Source of the DNA: Mucilaginibacter sp.
GTDB lineage: Bacteria; Bacteroidota; Bacteroidia; Sphingobacteriales; Sphingobacteriaceae
NCBI RefSeq assembly: GCF_028288225.1
Contig: NZ_JAQBOC010000088.1
Span: 62,001 to 126,000 of the forward strand
Length of the DNA stretch: 64,000 nt
Direction: 5' to 3'
The notes below the pieces were generated by a model. The model was not told the origin of the DNA and did not search any database. It saw only the letters and a program-made list of their open reading frames with translations. The position numbers and the translations under genes were made by a program. Positions 53,883-62,605 of this stretch are shown piece by piece; the stretch's first letter is position 1; each line of letters begins with the position of its first letter.

Positions 53883-55459
53883 TGGATAACATATTTTTTA
53901 TAGTTGCGCTGGCAACGGTACTGGTTTACGCATTTGCAAAATTGAGGTTCGAGCTGCATATGATGCAGTTAAACTCGTACCGTAACGACCGGTATTTTAA
54001 ATGGCTTAAAACCAACCTGGTACTTGGTACCCGGATACTCGAGGTTATTGTGCTGGTTATTACAGGCATCCTTATTTTAACTTCAGGGGCTGTTGTTGCC
54101 AGCATTTTATTTACCCTGTTATATGGTTTGCTGGCTTATTTACTGTTCATCAAAAAACAAAAAAAGCCGGTAGTATTCACAAAAAGGGCGCAAAGGTTAT
54201 TCGGACTTACTTTTTTACTCTCGGTTATAGCAGGCGTAACGTACTTTTTAATAACAGGTAAAACACTTTACACGCTTTGGGTTAGCGGATTTGTCTTATT
54301 GCTCAGCTTTATTTTTATCGCGATAGCAAATATTTTAATAGCCCCGGTTGAAAAAGCAATTAACAACTGGTATTATAATGATGCTAAAAAAATCCTGGCT
54401 CAAAGGTCAGATCTGATAATTATTGGTATTACCGGCAGCTACGGAAAAACAAGTACCAAGCATTTTCTGCACAGGATGCTGAGTGAAAAATATAACGTTT
54501 TAATGACTCCGGGCAGCTATAATACCACTATGGGGGTTATTAAAACGGTAAGGGAACAATTGCAGGCCACACACCAGGTTTTTATTGTGGAGATGGGCGC
54601 AAAACAGCCAAATGATATAAAAGAGATCTGCGACCTTGTGCATCCGCAAATTGGTATTTTAACCGCTGTTGGCGAGCAGCACCTGGAAAGCTTTAAAACT
54701 ATTGATAACGTTCAGAAAACAAAGTTTGAGCTTATCGATGCTTTACCTTCCGGCGGACTTGCTGTACTGAATGCTGATTATGAATACATTGCCAATCGCC
54801 CTGTAAACGACAGGGAAACCGCACTTTATTCGTCTGATAACGAAAAGGTAGATTTTTACATAAAAGATATCTCCTACTCTGCCAAAGGCTCTGCATTCTC
54901 GGTTTTTCAAAAAGGCAAGCATTTGGCTGATTTTGAAACCAAACTGCTGGGCAGCTATAACCTGTCGAACATATTGGCTGGATATATTGTAGCCAGGCAC
55001 CTGGATGTTCCGGATAGCAGTGTTGCCTTCGCCATAAAAAAACTGGAACCAGTTCAGCACAGACTGGAGGTTAAGGTACATGCCAATGGTGTTACTGTTA
55101 TTGACGATGCATTTAACTCAAACCCGGTAGGTTCAAAAATGGCGTTGGAAGTTTTAAAAGCTATTGAAGGCCAGCGGAAGATAATCATTACCCCCGGAAT
55201 GATTGAGCTTGGTGAAAAACAGGAATACTATAACAGCCTTTTAGGCGAGCAGATTGCAGATAGCTGTGATTATGCTATACTTGTGGGTAAAAACATAACT
55301 TTACCCATAATGAAGGGGCTTAAAAACAAAAATTACCCTGATGATAAAATATATGTGGCCCAAAACTTTAAGGATGCTGTAAATCATTTAGGCAGCATGA
55401 CAAAAGCGGGGGATGTTTTATTATACGAGAACGATTTACCTGACACTTACGAACTATAG
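53882..55459 (+). CDS. Membrane-anchored Mur ligase family protein (MurF-like)
   Basis: A 525-residue protein in two parts. Residues 1-165 hold about four or five membrane helices (IFFIVALATVLVYAFA; ILEVIVLVITGILIL; LFGLTFLLSVIAGVTYFLI; FVLLLSFIFIAIANILI). From 175 on comes a Mur-ligase catalytic core with the ATP loop GITGSYGKTSTK (about 183-194), GAKQPNDIKEI, and the C-terminal ligase domain starting near VIDDAFNSNPVGSK. It is most like MurF, which adds D-Ala-D-Ala to the peptidoglycan precursor, but normal MurF is soluble and about 430-450 residues. The membrane part suggests a lipid-linked or membrane-bound acceptor. A Ddl-like gene follows 21 bp downstream. Confidence 0.85.
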   Translation: MDNIFFIVALATVLVYAFAKLRFELHMMQLNSYRNDRYFKWLKTNLVLGTRILEVIVLVITGILILTSGAVVASILFTLLYGLLAYLLFIKKQKKPVVFTKRAQRLFGLTFLLSVIAGVTYFLITGKTLYTLWVSGFVLLLSFIFIAIANILIAPVEKAINNWYYNDAKKILAQRSDLIIIGITGSYGKTSTKHFLHRMLSEKYNVLMTPGSYNTTMGVIKTVREQLQATHQVFIVEMGAKQPNDIKEICDLVHPQIGILTAVGEQHLESFKTIDNVQKTKFELIDALPSGGLAVLNADYEYIANRPVNDRETALYSSDNEKVDFYIKDISYSAKGSAFSVFQKGKHLADFETKLLGSYNLSNILAGYIVARHLDVPDSSVAFAIKKLEPVQHRLEVKVHANGVTVIDDAFNSNPVGSKMALEVLKAIEGQRKIIITPGMIELGEKQEYYNSLLGEQIADSCDYAILVGKNITLPIMKGLKNKNYPDDKIYVAQNFKDAVNHLGSMTKAGDVLLYENDLPDTYEL

Positions 55460-55480
55460 ATTGATTATTAAAGAAGAGCA

Positions 55481-56653
55481 ATGAAGATAAATATTGGCGT
55501 TATATTTGGCGGAAGGTCGGTTGAGCATGAAATTTCTGTAATTTCAGCGCAGCAGGCCATCAGCGCATTTGATAAAAACAGTTACGAAATTACTCCCCTC
55601 TACATTACAAAAACCGGCAAATGGTATACCGGCGATGCGCTTTTAAATGTAGATAACTATAAAAATACTGATGCACTGTTAGCACAGTGTACAGAGATCT
55701 ACCTTTCGCCAACTTATGGCGATTTCACTATTAATGCGGTACACTCATCCATCTGGAAAAGTAAAACTCTTGGTAAAATTGATATTGCTTTCCCTATTAT
55801 CCATGGAACAAATGGCGAGGATGGCTCACTGCAGGGTTTGCTTGAATTAAAAGGGATCCCCTATGTAGGCTGCGATGTTTTATCATCAGCCATTGGCATG
55901 GACAAAATAATGATGAAGATGGTTTTGAAAGAAAGTAAGCTGCCCGTGGTTGACTATACCTGGTTTACCGACAGGAGCTGGCATATCGATAAGCAGGCAA
56001 TCATTGAAGATATTAATAAAATAGGCTTCCCGGTTATTGTAAAGCCATCAAATTTAGGGTCGAGTGTGGGTGTTTCAAAGGCCGCTGATGAAGCGCAGCT
56101 GATAGATGCTGTGGATCTTGCCGGCCGCTTCAGTAACCGGATCCTGGTTGAAAGAATGGTAGTTGACCTGAAAGAAATTAACTGCTCGGTACTGGGAGAT
56201 TCTGCTAACCAAATGGCCTCGGTATGCGAGGAGCCTTTAGGGGCTGGCGATATTTTAAGCTATAAGGATAAATACATTACCAAAGGCAGCTCATCAAAAG
56301 GGATGACCAGTACTAAACGCCAGATTCCGGCAAATATTTCGGTTGAGCAAGCAACATATATACAGGATCTAGCAAAGGAAACCTTCAGGATCTTGTCCTG
56401 CTCAGGTGTTTCAAGGATTGACTTTTTGGTTGATAAAAAGGATAATAAAGTATATGTGAACGAGATAAACACTATCCCTGGTTCATTATCTTTTTACCTC
56501 TGGGAAGCTACTGATAAAAAATTCGGCCAGCTGCTAAAAACGCTTATTGATGTTGCTCTCAAACGCCAGCGCGAAAGAGATAATTTAATAGTAAGCTACG
56601 GCGAAAATATATTTAACATGAGCGCCGGTTTATCAAAATCGGGCAAATCATAA
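55481..56653 (+). CDS. D-alanine-D-alanine ligase-like ATP-grasp protein
   Basis: A 390-residue ATP-grasp ligase. It has the Ddl N-terminus (GVIFGGRSVEHEISVIS), HGTNGEDGSLQG (about 105) and VIVKPSNLGSSVGVSKA (about 188). Two points differ from standard Ddl of about 305-365 residues. The omega loop after SYKDKY (about 262-268) is lengthened, with GSSSKGMTSTKRQIPA. The C-terminal signature reads NEINTIPGSLSFYLWEA where Ddl usually has NEVNTxPGxTxxSxxP, so the Ser contacting the second D-Ala appears replaced by Tyr. Either a Ddl paralogue with altered second substrate, or a divergent true Ddl. It lies between the membrane Mur ligase and a class IV aminotransferase. Confidence 0.85.
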   Translation: MKINIGVIFGGRSVEHEISVISAQQAISAFDKNSYEITPLYITKTGKWYTGDALLNVDNYKNTDALLAQCTEIYLSPTYGDFTINAVHSSIWKSKTLGKIDIAFPIIHGTNGEDGSLQGLLELKGIPYVGCDVLSSAIGMDKIMMKMVLKESKLPVVDYTWFTDRSWHIDKQAIIEDINKIGFPVIVKPSNLGSSVGVSKAADEAQLIDAVDLAGRFSNRILVERMVVDLKEINCSVLGDSANQMASVCEEPLGAGDILSYKDKYITKGSSSKGMTSTKRQIPANISVEQATYIQDLAKETFRILSCSGVSRIDFLVDKKDNKVYVNEINTIPGSLSFYLWEATDKKFGQLLKTLIDVALKRQRERDNLIVSYGENIFNMSAGLSKSGKS

Positions 56654-56664
56654 ATTCCAATATC

Positions 56665-57495
56665 ATGGCTGCCAAATATGTATCCATTAATAACCAGCTG
56701 TTTTTAGAAGAAGATGCCCGGATCGGGGTCTCTGACCTGGCTATGCATCGCGGCTACGGGATCTTTGATTATTTTAAGGTTATAGATAAGCGCCCTATAT
56801 TTATTGAGGATCATTTCAACAGGTTTTACAACTCAGCCAAAGAGATGTACCTGGAAGTAATGCTTGACCGGGTGGAGCTTAGGAAAGCTATAGAAGAGTT
56901 AATAGAAAAGAATGGCGTCCCAACATCTGGTATAAAACTTTTGCTTACCGGCGGTTATTCGGAGGATGGTTATAAGATGGGTAAACCCAATTTGATCATA
57001 TCACAATACCCGCTGAATATGCAGGAGGAGAATCACTTTGATATGGGAATGAAACTGATCACCTATAGTCATCAGCGGCAGCTTCCTTTTATCAAAACCA
57101 TTGATTACCTGCAGGCAGTTAGGCTGCATCCTTTTATGAAGGAAAACAATGCCGATGATGTTTTATACCACAACAATGGCACTATAACCGAATGCCCGCG
57201 TGCCAATTTTTTTATAGTGACCGGTGATAAAATAATTACGGCAGCTAATAATATTTTAAAGGGAATAACCCGCAGCAAGGTTTTAAACTTTAAGATAGAT
57301 GGCTATACGATTATTGAAAAAGACTTTACGCTTGATGAGTTAACCAATATCCATGAAGCATTTATAACCAGTACAACCCAGTATGCTTACCCGGTAGCAG
57401 CAATTGATGGGAAATTAATTGGCGATGGAAAGATCGGCCCGGTTACCAGGCAGGTAAGGGAACAATTGTTTAAGCTGATTTACGCTGATACCTAA
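56665..57495 (+). CDS. Class IV aminotransferase (D-amino-acid or branched-chain type)
   Basis: A 276-residue PLP enzyme of fold type IV. The N-terminal RIGVSDLAMHRGYGIFDYFKV carries the class motif, the PLP Lys is in FIKTIDYLQAV (about 150), and ITECPRANFFIV (about 180) carries the Glu that contacts the cofactor. The family includes D-amino acid aminotransferase, branched-chain aminotransferase and ADC lyase, and sequence alone does not separate them here. Placement 12 bp after a Ddl-like gene favours D-amino acid supply, a contextual inference. Confidence 0.82.
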   Translation: MAAKYVSINNQLFLEEDARIGVSDLAMHRGYGIFDYFKVIDKRPIFIEDHFNRFYNSAKEMYLEVMLDRVELRKAIEELIEKNGVPTSGIKLLLTGGYSEDGYKMGKPNLIISQYPLNMQEENHFDMGMKLITYSHQRQLPFIKTIDYLQAVRLHPFMKENNADDVLYHNNGTITECPRANFFIVTGDKIITAANNILKGITRSKVLNFKIDGYTIIEKDFTLDELTNIHEAFITSTTQYAYPVAAIDGKLIGDGKIGPVTRQVREQLFKLIYADT

Positions 57496-58019
57496 TAATA
57501 GGGTGCAATTTAAATTGTCGCCAATAGCAATAACTCAATCGTTAACAATCTGCTCAGATTATTGAAACCCGAAGAATTTGGTTAAAGCCCTATTTTGATC
57601 GCCCATTATCCATTGGCTGAAGCCAAACGGCAATGAATGAAAAAAATAGCAGACAACTTCATTGCCATCCCATTTATCAAGATGGTAACCAATATACCAT
57701 AATTATTAAAAGCTCTCTTACCTGCTACTGAACGCCAGTACTTTTAAAGAAAATTTCACTCAAAATTCATCTTTATCAAAAGGAAAAACCCTTATAAAAC
57801 GCCCCTTTCAATCCTATATTATCCAAACAAAAATTTATTAAAATAAAGTATTTATTAGTGTAATAAACTAAAAGCTTTGTAAGTGCTTTAGGACTATCGT
57901 TATTCTATGTTTTTGGCCATTAAATAATTACATTCTCATTTTTTGTAAGTTTTATAAAACGTTGCCGCCTAACATCTGTTAAAGGTTATAAAACGTTTAT
58001 CATCTACAAAAAAACAATT
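57496..58019. other. 524-bp AT-rich gap without a convincing gene
   Basis: I see no conserved reading frame. A 12-bp palindrome CAATTTAAATTG (57506-57517) follows the aminotransferase gene. The sequence GTTGCCGCCTAACA at 57961-57974, about 46 bp before the ABM gene, recurs as GTTGCCGTATAACA at 58554-58567. Confidence 0.6.
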
Positions 58020-58313
58020 ATGGAAAAGTTTGCATTATTAGCACGGGTAGAAGCAAAACCCGGCAAGGAGAATGATGTACTGGAATTTTTAAAAAGCGCT
58101 TTGCCGCTGGCACAGGATGAACCCGATACGGTAAGGTGGTACGCCTTACAATTGGGCCCTTCAACTTTCGGCATCTTTGATACTTTTGAAACTGAAGATG
58201 GCAGGAATGCCCACCTTAGCGGCAAAATTGCAGAAGCGTTAATGGCCAACGCATCTGCTTTATTGTCAAAGGATCCGGTAATTGAAAAGGTAGGCCTGAT
58301 TGCTATTAAGTAG
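58020..58313 (+). CDS. Antibiotic biosynthesis monooxygenase (ABM) domain protein
   Basis: A 97-residue single-domain protein of the dimeric alpha/beta-barrel ABM fold: FALLARVEAKPGKENDVLEFL at the N-terminus, VRWYALQLGPSTFGIFDTFE in the middle, and HLSGKIAEALMANASALL. Small ABM proteins include quinol monooxygenases and heme-degrading enzymes, but many have unknown roles, and the heme-binding His/Asn set is not evident. It stands alone between two long gaps. Confidence 0.82.
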   Translation: MEKFALLARVEAKPGKENDVLEFLKSALPLAQDEPDTVRWYALQLGPSTFGIFDTFETEDGRNAHLSGKIAEALMANASALLSKDPVIEKVGLIAIK

Positions 58314-58610
58314 TTGATTAGAGACCGGGGATTAGGGTTAGGAGTTTTTGGGGGATTGTTTTAATCTGTAATAATCTTCAGGTGAATAAATCCGCCTGAA
58401 GACCCGATGACAGGTGAATTATCATATGAGACCCCGGACTATGTCGACAGGATGACATTCTAAATTCAATTTCAGGCCTTACAAAACAAGCTTTTTCGCT
58501 ATAAATCAGAAAATTCTTAAAAAAAATAAAAAAACTGAAACTTTCGAAAAATTGTTGCCGTATAACAACATTCATTGAGCGCCCTGCTCATCAATAATTT
58601 ATCAAATCAA

Positions 58611-58643
58611 AAAAGACTCCTGGCGCGAGGCCGGGAGCCTTTT
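58611..58643 (+). terminator. Terminator hairpin in the ABM-ankyrin gap
   Basis: CTCCTGGC pairs with GCCGGGAG (one mismatch) around a GCGAG loop; outer AAAAG/CTTTT extends the stem, followed by ATT. It lies about 300 bp after the ABM gene, too far to be its obvious terminator, so an unannotated short transcript may end here. Confidence 0.55.
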
Positions 58644-58744
58644 ATTGGAACTAATATAAAAATTAATTTTTGTATAGCCAATAACGTATAAATTACAGGG
58701 CTTAAGTTTTAGTTTTAGGTAGTTAATTATATGATGAAGTTTAA

Positions 58745-58776
58745 TAGCTGGTAAGTAATTACCGGCTATTTTTTTT
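58745..58776 (+). terminator. Rho-independent terminator in the ABM-ankyrin gap
   Basis: TAGCTGGTAA pairs with TTACCGGCTA (one G-U pair) around a GTAA loop, followed by eight T. It is a classic intrinsic terminator on the plus strand, with no protein gene in the 430 bp before it. Confidence 0.7.
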
Positions 58777-58857
58777 ATTTTCTGGATTTCACCGATTATT
58801 TGTAGGATTTCAAGGATTATTGGGATTGCCTGATTAAATGTCAGCTTAACATAATGT

Positions 58858-58982
58858 GACTTCCGACTTCCGACTTCCGACTTCCGACTTCCGACTTCCG
58901 ACTTCCGACTTCCGACTTCCGACTTCCGACTTCCGACTTCCGACTTCCGACTTCCGACTTCCGACTTCCGACTTCCGACTTC
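58858..58982. repeat. Heptanucleotide tandem repeat (GACTTCC)n, about 18 copies
   Basis: About 125 bp of perfect GACTTCC repeats. It ends inside the stop codon of the minus-strand ankyrin gene (stop at 58983-58981), so it directly follows that gene's coding sequence. On the plus strand the repeat reads as a 7-residue peptide repeat (TSDFRLP) in an open frame, which I take to be a by-product. Confidence 0.95.
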
Positions 58983-59628
58983 AATCCAACGCTTCCGCTA
59001 TTTCTATAAAGCCTTTTTCCCGGGCAAGGTCTGCGGGGAGTTTGCCGCCTTCCATTCGGGCAGTTACATCAGCGCCATGTTCCAATAGGAGGATTAACAG
59101 ATCAATATTGCCGTTTTGGGCGGCAGAGTGCAGTGCAGTAGCCCCTGCTTGCTGCTTTACATTTACCAATGCATTATTTTCTATCAGCATCCGGGCTATC
59201 TGCGTGTAATTACCGGCAGCGGCAGAATGTATAGGGTAAACACTGAAACCATTGTTCGACGGCATATTTACATCGGCCCCCTTTAATACCAGGTATTGTG
59301 CAATTTCATAATGACCAAAATAACAGGCCAGCCCTAATGGCGTAAAACCATCTTCAGCATAAAAGTTAATGGCATCAGGGTGATTGTTAACCAGGTTAGC
59401 CACCACATCAAACCTGCCGGCAGCCGAAGCCTCAAACAGGTTTATCTCATCCAGGTATTTTAAAATAAGTGCTGTAACATTAGGTTTTTTATAATAACAG
59501 GATAGCATAAGCGGCGAAACCTGGTGACTTGTACGGCTTTTGGCAAGTGCAGGGTTTTGCATTAACAAGGCGTCAAGGCTATCCAAATCGGCAATTGTAA
59601 TATACTGTTCCAGTTTTTCAACACTCAT
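58981..59628 (-). CDS. Ankyrin repeat protein
   Basis: A 215-residue cytosolic-looking protein (no signal peptide) made of about five ankyrin repeats from residue 30 on, with the usual pattern G-x-TPLxxAxxxGHxxI/VAxxLLxxGAD: for example EDGFTPLGLACYFGHYEIAQ and AGATALHSAAQNGNIDLL. Ankyrin repeats bind proteins; no enzymatic domain is attached. Its TGA stop overlaps the last bases of the heptanucleotide repeat. Partner unknown. Confidence 0.9.
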   Translation of the reverse strand: MSVEKLEQYITIADLDSLDALLMQNPALAKSRTSHQVSPLMLSCYYKKPNVTALILKYLDEINLFEASAAGRFDVVANLVNNHPDAINFYAEDGFTPLGLACYFGHYEIAQYLVLKGADVNMPSNNGFSVYPIHSAAAGNYTQIARMLIENNALVNVKQQAGATALHSAAQNGNIDLLILLLEHGADVTARMEGGKLPADLAREKGFIEIAEALD

Positions 59629-59850
59629 TATTTTTGCATTAACAACAGGTAAGGATGCATATAGCGGGTAAATATAATAAATACCTGCTTTTTTTCATAT
59701 TAAGTAAATATTTCTATAACTAAGATTTTACCGCATTATGAAAAGTACTGGCAGCTAAAAAATTATCTGCAAACAAATCCTTCTAAAGTGTTAAACTTAA
59801 TTACCACTAAATAAACCAATCATTTTTAATAAAAAATTCAGCTGAATAAG

Positions 59851-59877
59851 TTGTTTAATCTATTAACTTTATATTTG
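59851..59877 (+). promoter_or_regulatory. Promoter of ftsK
   Basis: TATATTTG at 59870-59877 is an exact TAnnTTTG -7 box followed by CAC, and TTG at 59851-59853 lies 16 bp upstream as a -33 box. The start codon at 59901 gives a leader of about 20 nt. Confidence 0.6.
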
Positions 59878-59900
59878 CACAATATCAGGGTTACATCAGG

Positions 59901-62468
59901 ATGCCGGTAAAAGGAAATCAGTTTAAATCAAATAGTTTCAAGCAAGAAAATCAGCCCCGTCAGCCAACACAAAAAGCTGAAAGGGAGCGCCCAATAAAGC
60001 AACGTGCGGATAAACTACGTTCGTCCGACTTGCTGAACAGCAAAATAATAAAGATAATCGGTTTATTTTTGCTGTTGCTGTCGGTGTATTTTCTTGTGGC
60101 TTTTACTTCTTACCTTTTTACCTGGCAAGAAGATCAAAGCTATGTTTCTGCTGCTAATGGCGGGTGGCACAACCTGTTCCGTACTACGCAGGAGCTGATG
60201 GAGAATGGCGTTAAAAACCCGCTTATTGAAAACTGGGCAGGCAAATTAGGAGCATTACTTTCAAACCAGTTTATTTTTGAGTGGTTTGGCCTTGCTTCCT
60301 TCGTTTTTGTGTTTGTATTTTTCATAAGCGGATACCGCATGCTTTTTAAGGTACGCTTAATTCCTCTAAGCAAAACCCTGGCATACAGCTTTTTCTTTTT
60401 GGTATTTATTTCGGTAACAATTGGCTTTTTTCATGCATTTATAGCTGATACGCCAAATTACCTTGAAGGTGGCTTCGGCTTTTGGAGCAACCGCCTGCTC
60501 GATGCACAAATAGGACAGGCAGGCGCGGCAGGTTTACTCATATTCCTGGCATTAACCATTCTAATAGTTGCTTACAACATCGACTTTAAGATTCCGAAGC
60601 GCGGTCCAAAAACCGTTGCTACGGGCGCCGTTGGTGATATTGTACCTGAACCGGCCGACCTGGAAGACGAAGAGATTTCGTTACCTGTTGAATGGCCTGG
60701 CCGTGTAAACAGGCAAAAGGGTAATTCAGAAAGAACCGTAAACCCCGAGCCTCTTAAACAACAGGCATTTGTACAAAACCCCGTGTTTCATGAACCTGTT
60801 GTATTAACCCCTGACTCTTCTAAAAGTGACGAGGCAGAAGAGGAAAATGAAATTCCGTTGACGGTCGGTCTTACCAGGCCCACTCCTGTTTTAAACATCG
60901 AAAAAACTGATGATGATAAAAAGGCCGAAAGCCTGCTTGAGCAGTTTGGTAAATATGACCATACGCTGGAACTTTCAACCTACAAATACCCTACGCTGGA
61001 TCTGCTGGAAAACTATGGATCAAATAAAATAAGTGTTAACTCGGACGAATTAGAGGCCAACAAAAACAAAATTGTTGAAACGCTGAATCATTATAATATT
61101 GAGATCGACAAAATAAAAGCCACCATTGGGCCTACGGTTACTTTATATGAAATTATCCCGGCCCCGGGCGTGCGGATCTCCAAGATCAAGAATCTTGAAG
61201 ATGATATAGCGCTAAGTCTCGCTGCATTGGGCATCCGTATTATTGCCCCTATGCCGGGTAAAGGTACTATAGGTATAGAGGTGCCAAACCAACATCCGGA
61301 AATGGTGTCGATGCGCTCGGTGTTATCTACTGAAAAATACCAGAACACCACAATGGATCTGCCGATCGCGCTGGGTAAAACCATTAGCAACGAAGTGTTT
61401 ATTGCAGACCTTGCCAAGATGCCCCACTTGCTTGTTGCAGGTGCTACAGGACAGGGTAAATCGGTTGGTATTAATGCCATATTGGTTTCGCTATTGTTTA
61501 AAAAGCACCCTGCTGAGCTTAAATTTGTACTGGTTGACCCTAAAAAGGTGGAGTTAACCCTTTTCCGTAAGATTGAAAGGCACTTTTTGGCCAAGCTTCC
61601 CGATGAGGCCGATGCCATTATTACCGATACAAAAAAGGTGGTTAATACGCTCAACTCTTTATGTATTGAGATGGACCAGCGGTACGATCTGTTAAAAGAT
61701 GCCCAGGTACGTAACCTTAAGGAGTACAATGAAAAATTTGTACACCGTAAAATAAGTGATCCCGAAAAACACCGTTACCTGCCATTTATTGTGCTGGTAA
61801 TTGATGAGTTTGCCGATTTGATGATGACGGCGGGTAAAGAAGTTGAAGTACCTATTGCCCGTATTGCGCAGCTTGCCCGTGCTGTGGGCATTCACCTGGT
61901 TATTGCAACACAAAGGCCATCCGTAAATATTATTACCGGTACTATAAAGGCTAACTTCCCATCGAGGCTGGCATTTAGGGTGCTTTCAAAAATAGATTCG
62001 CGTACCATATTGGATAGCGGCGGTGCCGATCAGTTGATCGGTCGGGGGGATATGCTGTTATCAACCGGCAGTGACCTGATCCGTTTGCAATGCGCATTTG
62101 TTGATACACATGAAGTTGAACGCATCTCAGACTTTATTGGCAACCAGCGGGGCTATGCTTCGGCAATGCTATTGCCTGAATATGTTGGCGAAGGTGAAAC
62201 CAGCAGTGCTAAAGAATTTGATCCTGATAACCGCGACCCTATGTTTGAGGATGCCGCACGCCTTATTGTACTGCACCAGCAAGGCTCAACCTCACTGATA
62301 CAGCGTAAAATGAAGCTAGGCTATAACCGCGCAGGCAGGATAATTGATCAGCTTGAAGCAGCGGGCATAGTTGGTCCTTTTGAAGGCAGCAAGGCCCGCG
62401 ATGTTTTATATCCTGATGAGTACAGCCTGGAACGCCATCTTGAATCACTTCAAAAAAACAGCAATTAA
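59901..62468 (+). CDS. ftsK: DNA translocase FtsK/SpoIIIE
   Basis: An 855-residue protein. After a basic N-terminal tail come four membrane helices (about 50-215), a linker rich in Glu and Pro, and the motor domain: alpha region near 370-490, Walker A GATGQGKS at about 513, Walker B VLVIDEFADLMM at about 632, LARAVGIHLVIATQRPS near 655. A C-terminal winged-helix gamma domain (about 790-850, RAGRIIDQLEAAGIVGP) reads KOPS-like DNA sequences. It pumps chromosome ends through the division septum and aids XerCD dimer resolution. It is followed by lolA, an arrangement common in this phylum. Confidence 0.96.
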   Translation: MPVKGNQFKSNSFKQENQPRQPTQKAERERPIKQRADKLRSSDLLNSKIIKIIGLFLLLLSVYFLVAFTSYLFTWQEDQSYVSAANGGWHNLFRTTQELMENGVKNPLIENWAGKLGALLSNQFIFEWFGLASFVFVFVFFISGYRMLFKVRLIPLSKTLAYSFFFLVFISVTIGFFHAFIADTPNYLEGGFGFWSNRLLDAQIGQAGAAGLLIFLALTILIVAYNIDFKIPKRGPKTVATGAVGDIVPEPADLEDEEISLPVEWPGRVNRQKGNSERTVNPEPLKQQAFVQNPVFHEPVVLTPDSSKSDEAEEENEIPLTVGLTRPTPVLNIEKTDDDKKAESLLEQFGKYDHTLELSTYKYPTLDLLENYGSNKISVNSDELEANKNKIVETLNHYNIEIDKIKATIGPTVTLYEIIPAPGVRISKIKNLEDDIALSLAALGIRIIAPMPGKGTIGIEVPNQHPEMVSMRSVLSTEKYQNTTMDLPIALGKTISNEVFIADLAKMPHLLVAGATGQGKSVGINAILVSLLFKKHPAELKFVLVDPKKVELTLFRKIERHFLAKLPDEADAIITDTKKVVNTLNSLCIEMDQRYDLLKDAQVRNLKEYNEKFVHRKISDPEKHRYLPFIVLVIDEFADLMMTAGKEVEVPIARIAQLARAVGIHLVIATQRPSVNIITGTIKANFPSRLAFRVLSKIDSRTILDSGGADQLIGRGDMLLSTGSDLIRLQCAFVDTHEVERISDFIGNQRGYASAMLLPEYVGEGETSSAKEFDPDNRDPMFEDAARLIVLHQQGSTSLIQRKMKLGYNRAGRIIDQLEAAGIVGPFEGSKARDVLYPDEYSLERHLESLQKNSN

Positions 62469-62605
62469 ACCTTTATCTAAACCGTTGCTCTTAATATTAT
62501 ATAATTTGAGATCCTGTAAACAGGTTTATCGATAAAAGGTGAAACAATTTTTTAAAAGAACTATCTAATACAAAACGGGTCATCATCCGGAATACGAAAC
62601 TAACA

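Noticed and set aside
55481..56653. Calling the Ddl-like gene plain ddl
   Set aside because: The changed C-terminal signature and lengthened omega loop make the standard reaction uncertain.
57634..57732. 32-codon open frame in the gap after the aminotransferase gene
   Set aside because: No signal peptide, start-site support or conserved pattern; composition like the surrounding spacer.
58856..59209. Plus-strand reading frame with a TSDFRLP peptide repeat
   Set aside because: The repeat comes from the 7-bp DNA tandem array, and the rest of the frame lies antisense to a well-supported ankyrin gene.
61091..61729. 212-residue minus-strand reading frame inside ftsK
   Set aside because: Antisense to the conserved FtsK motor domain; a shadow caused by codon bias.
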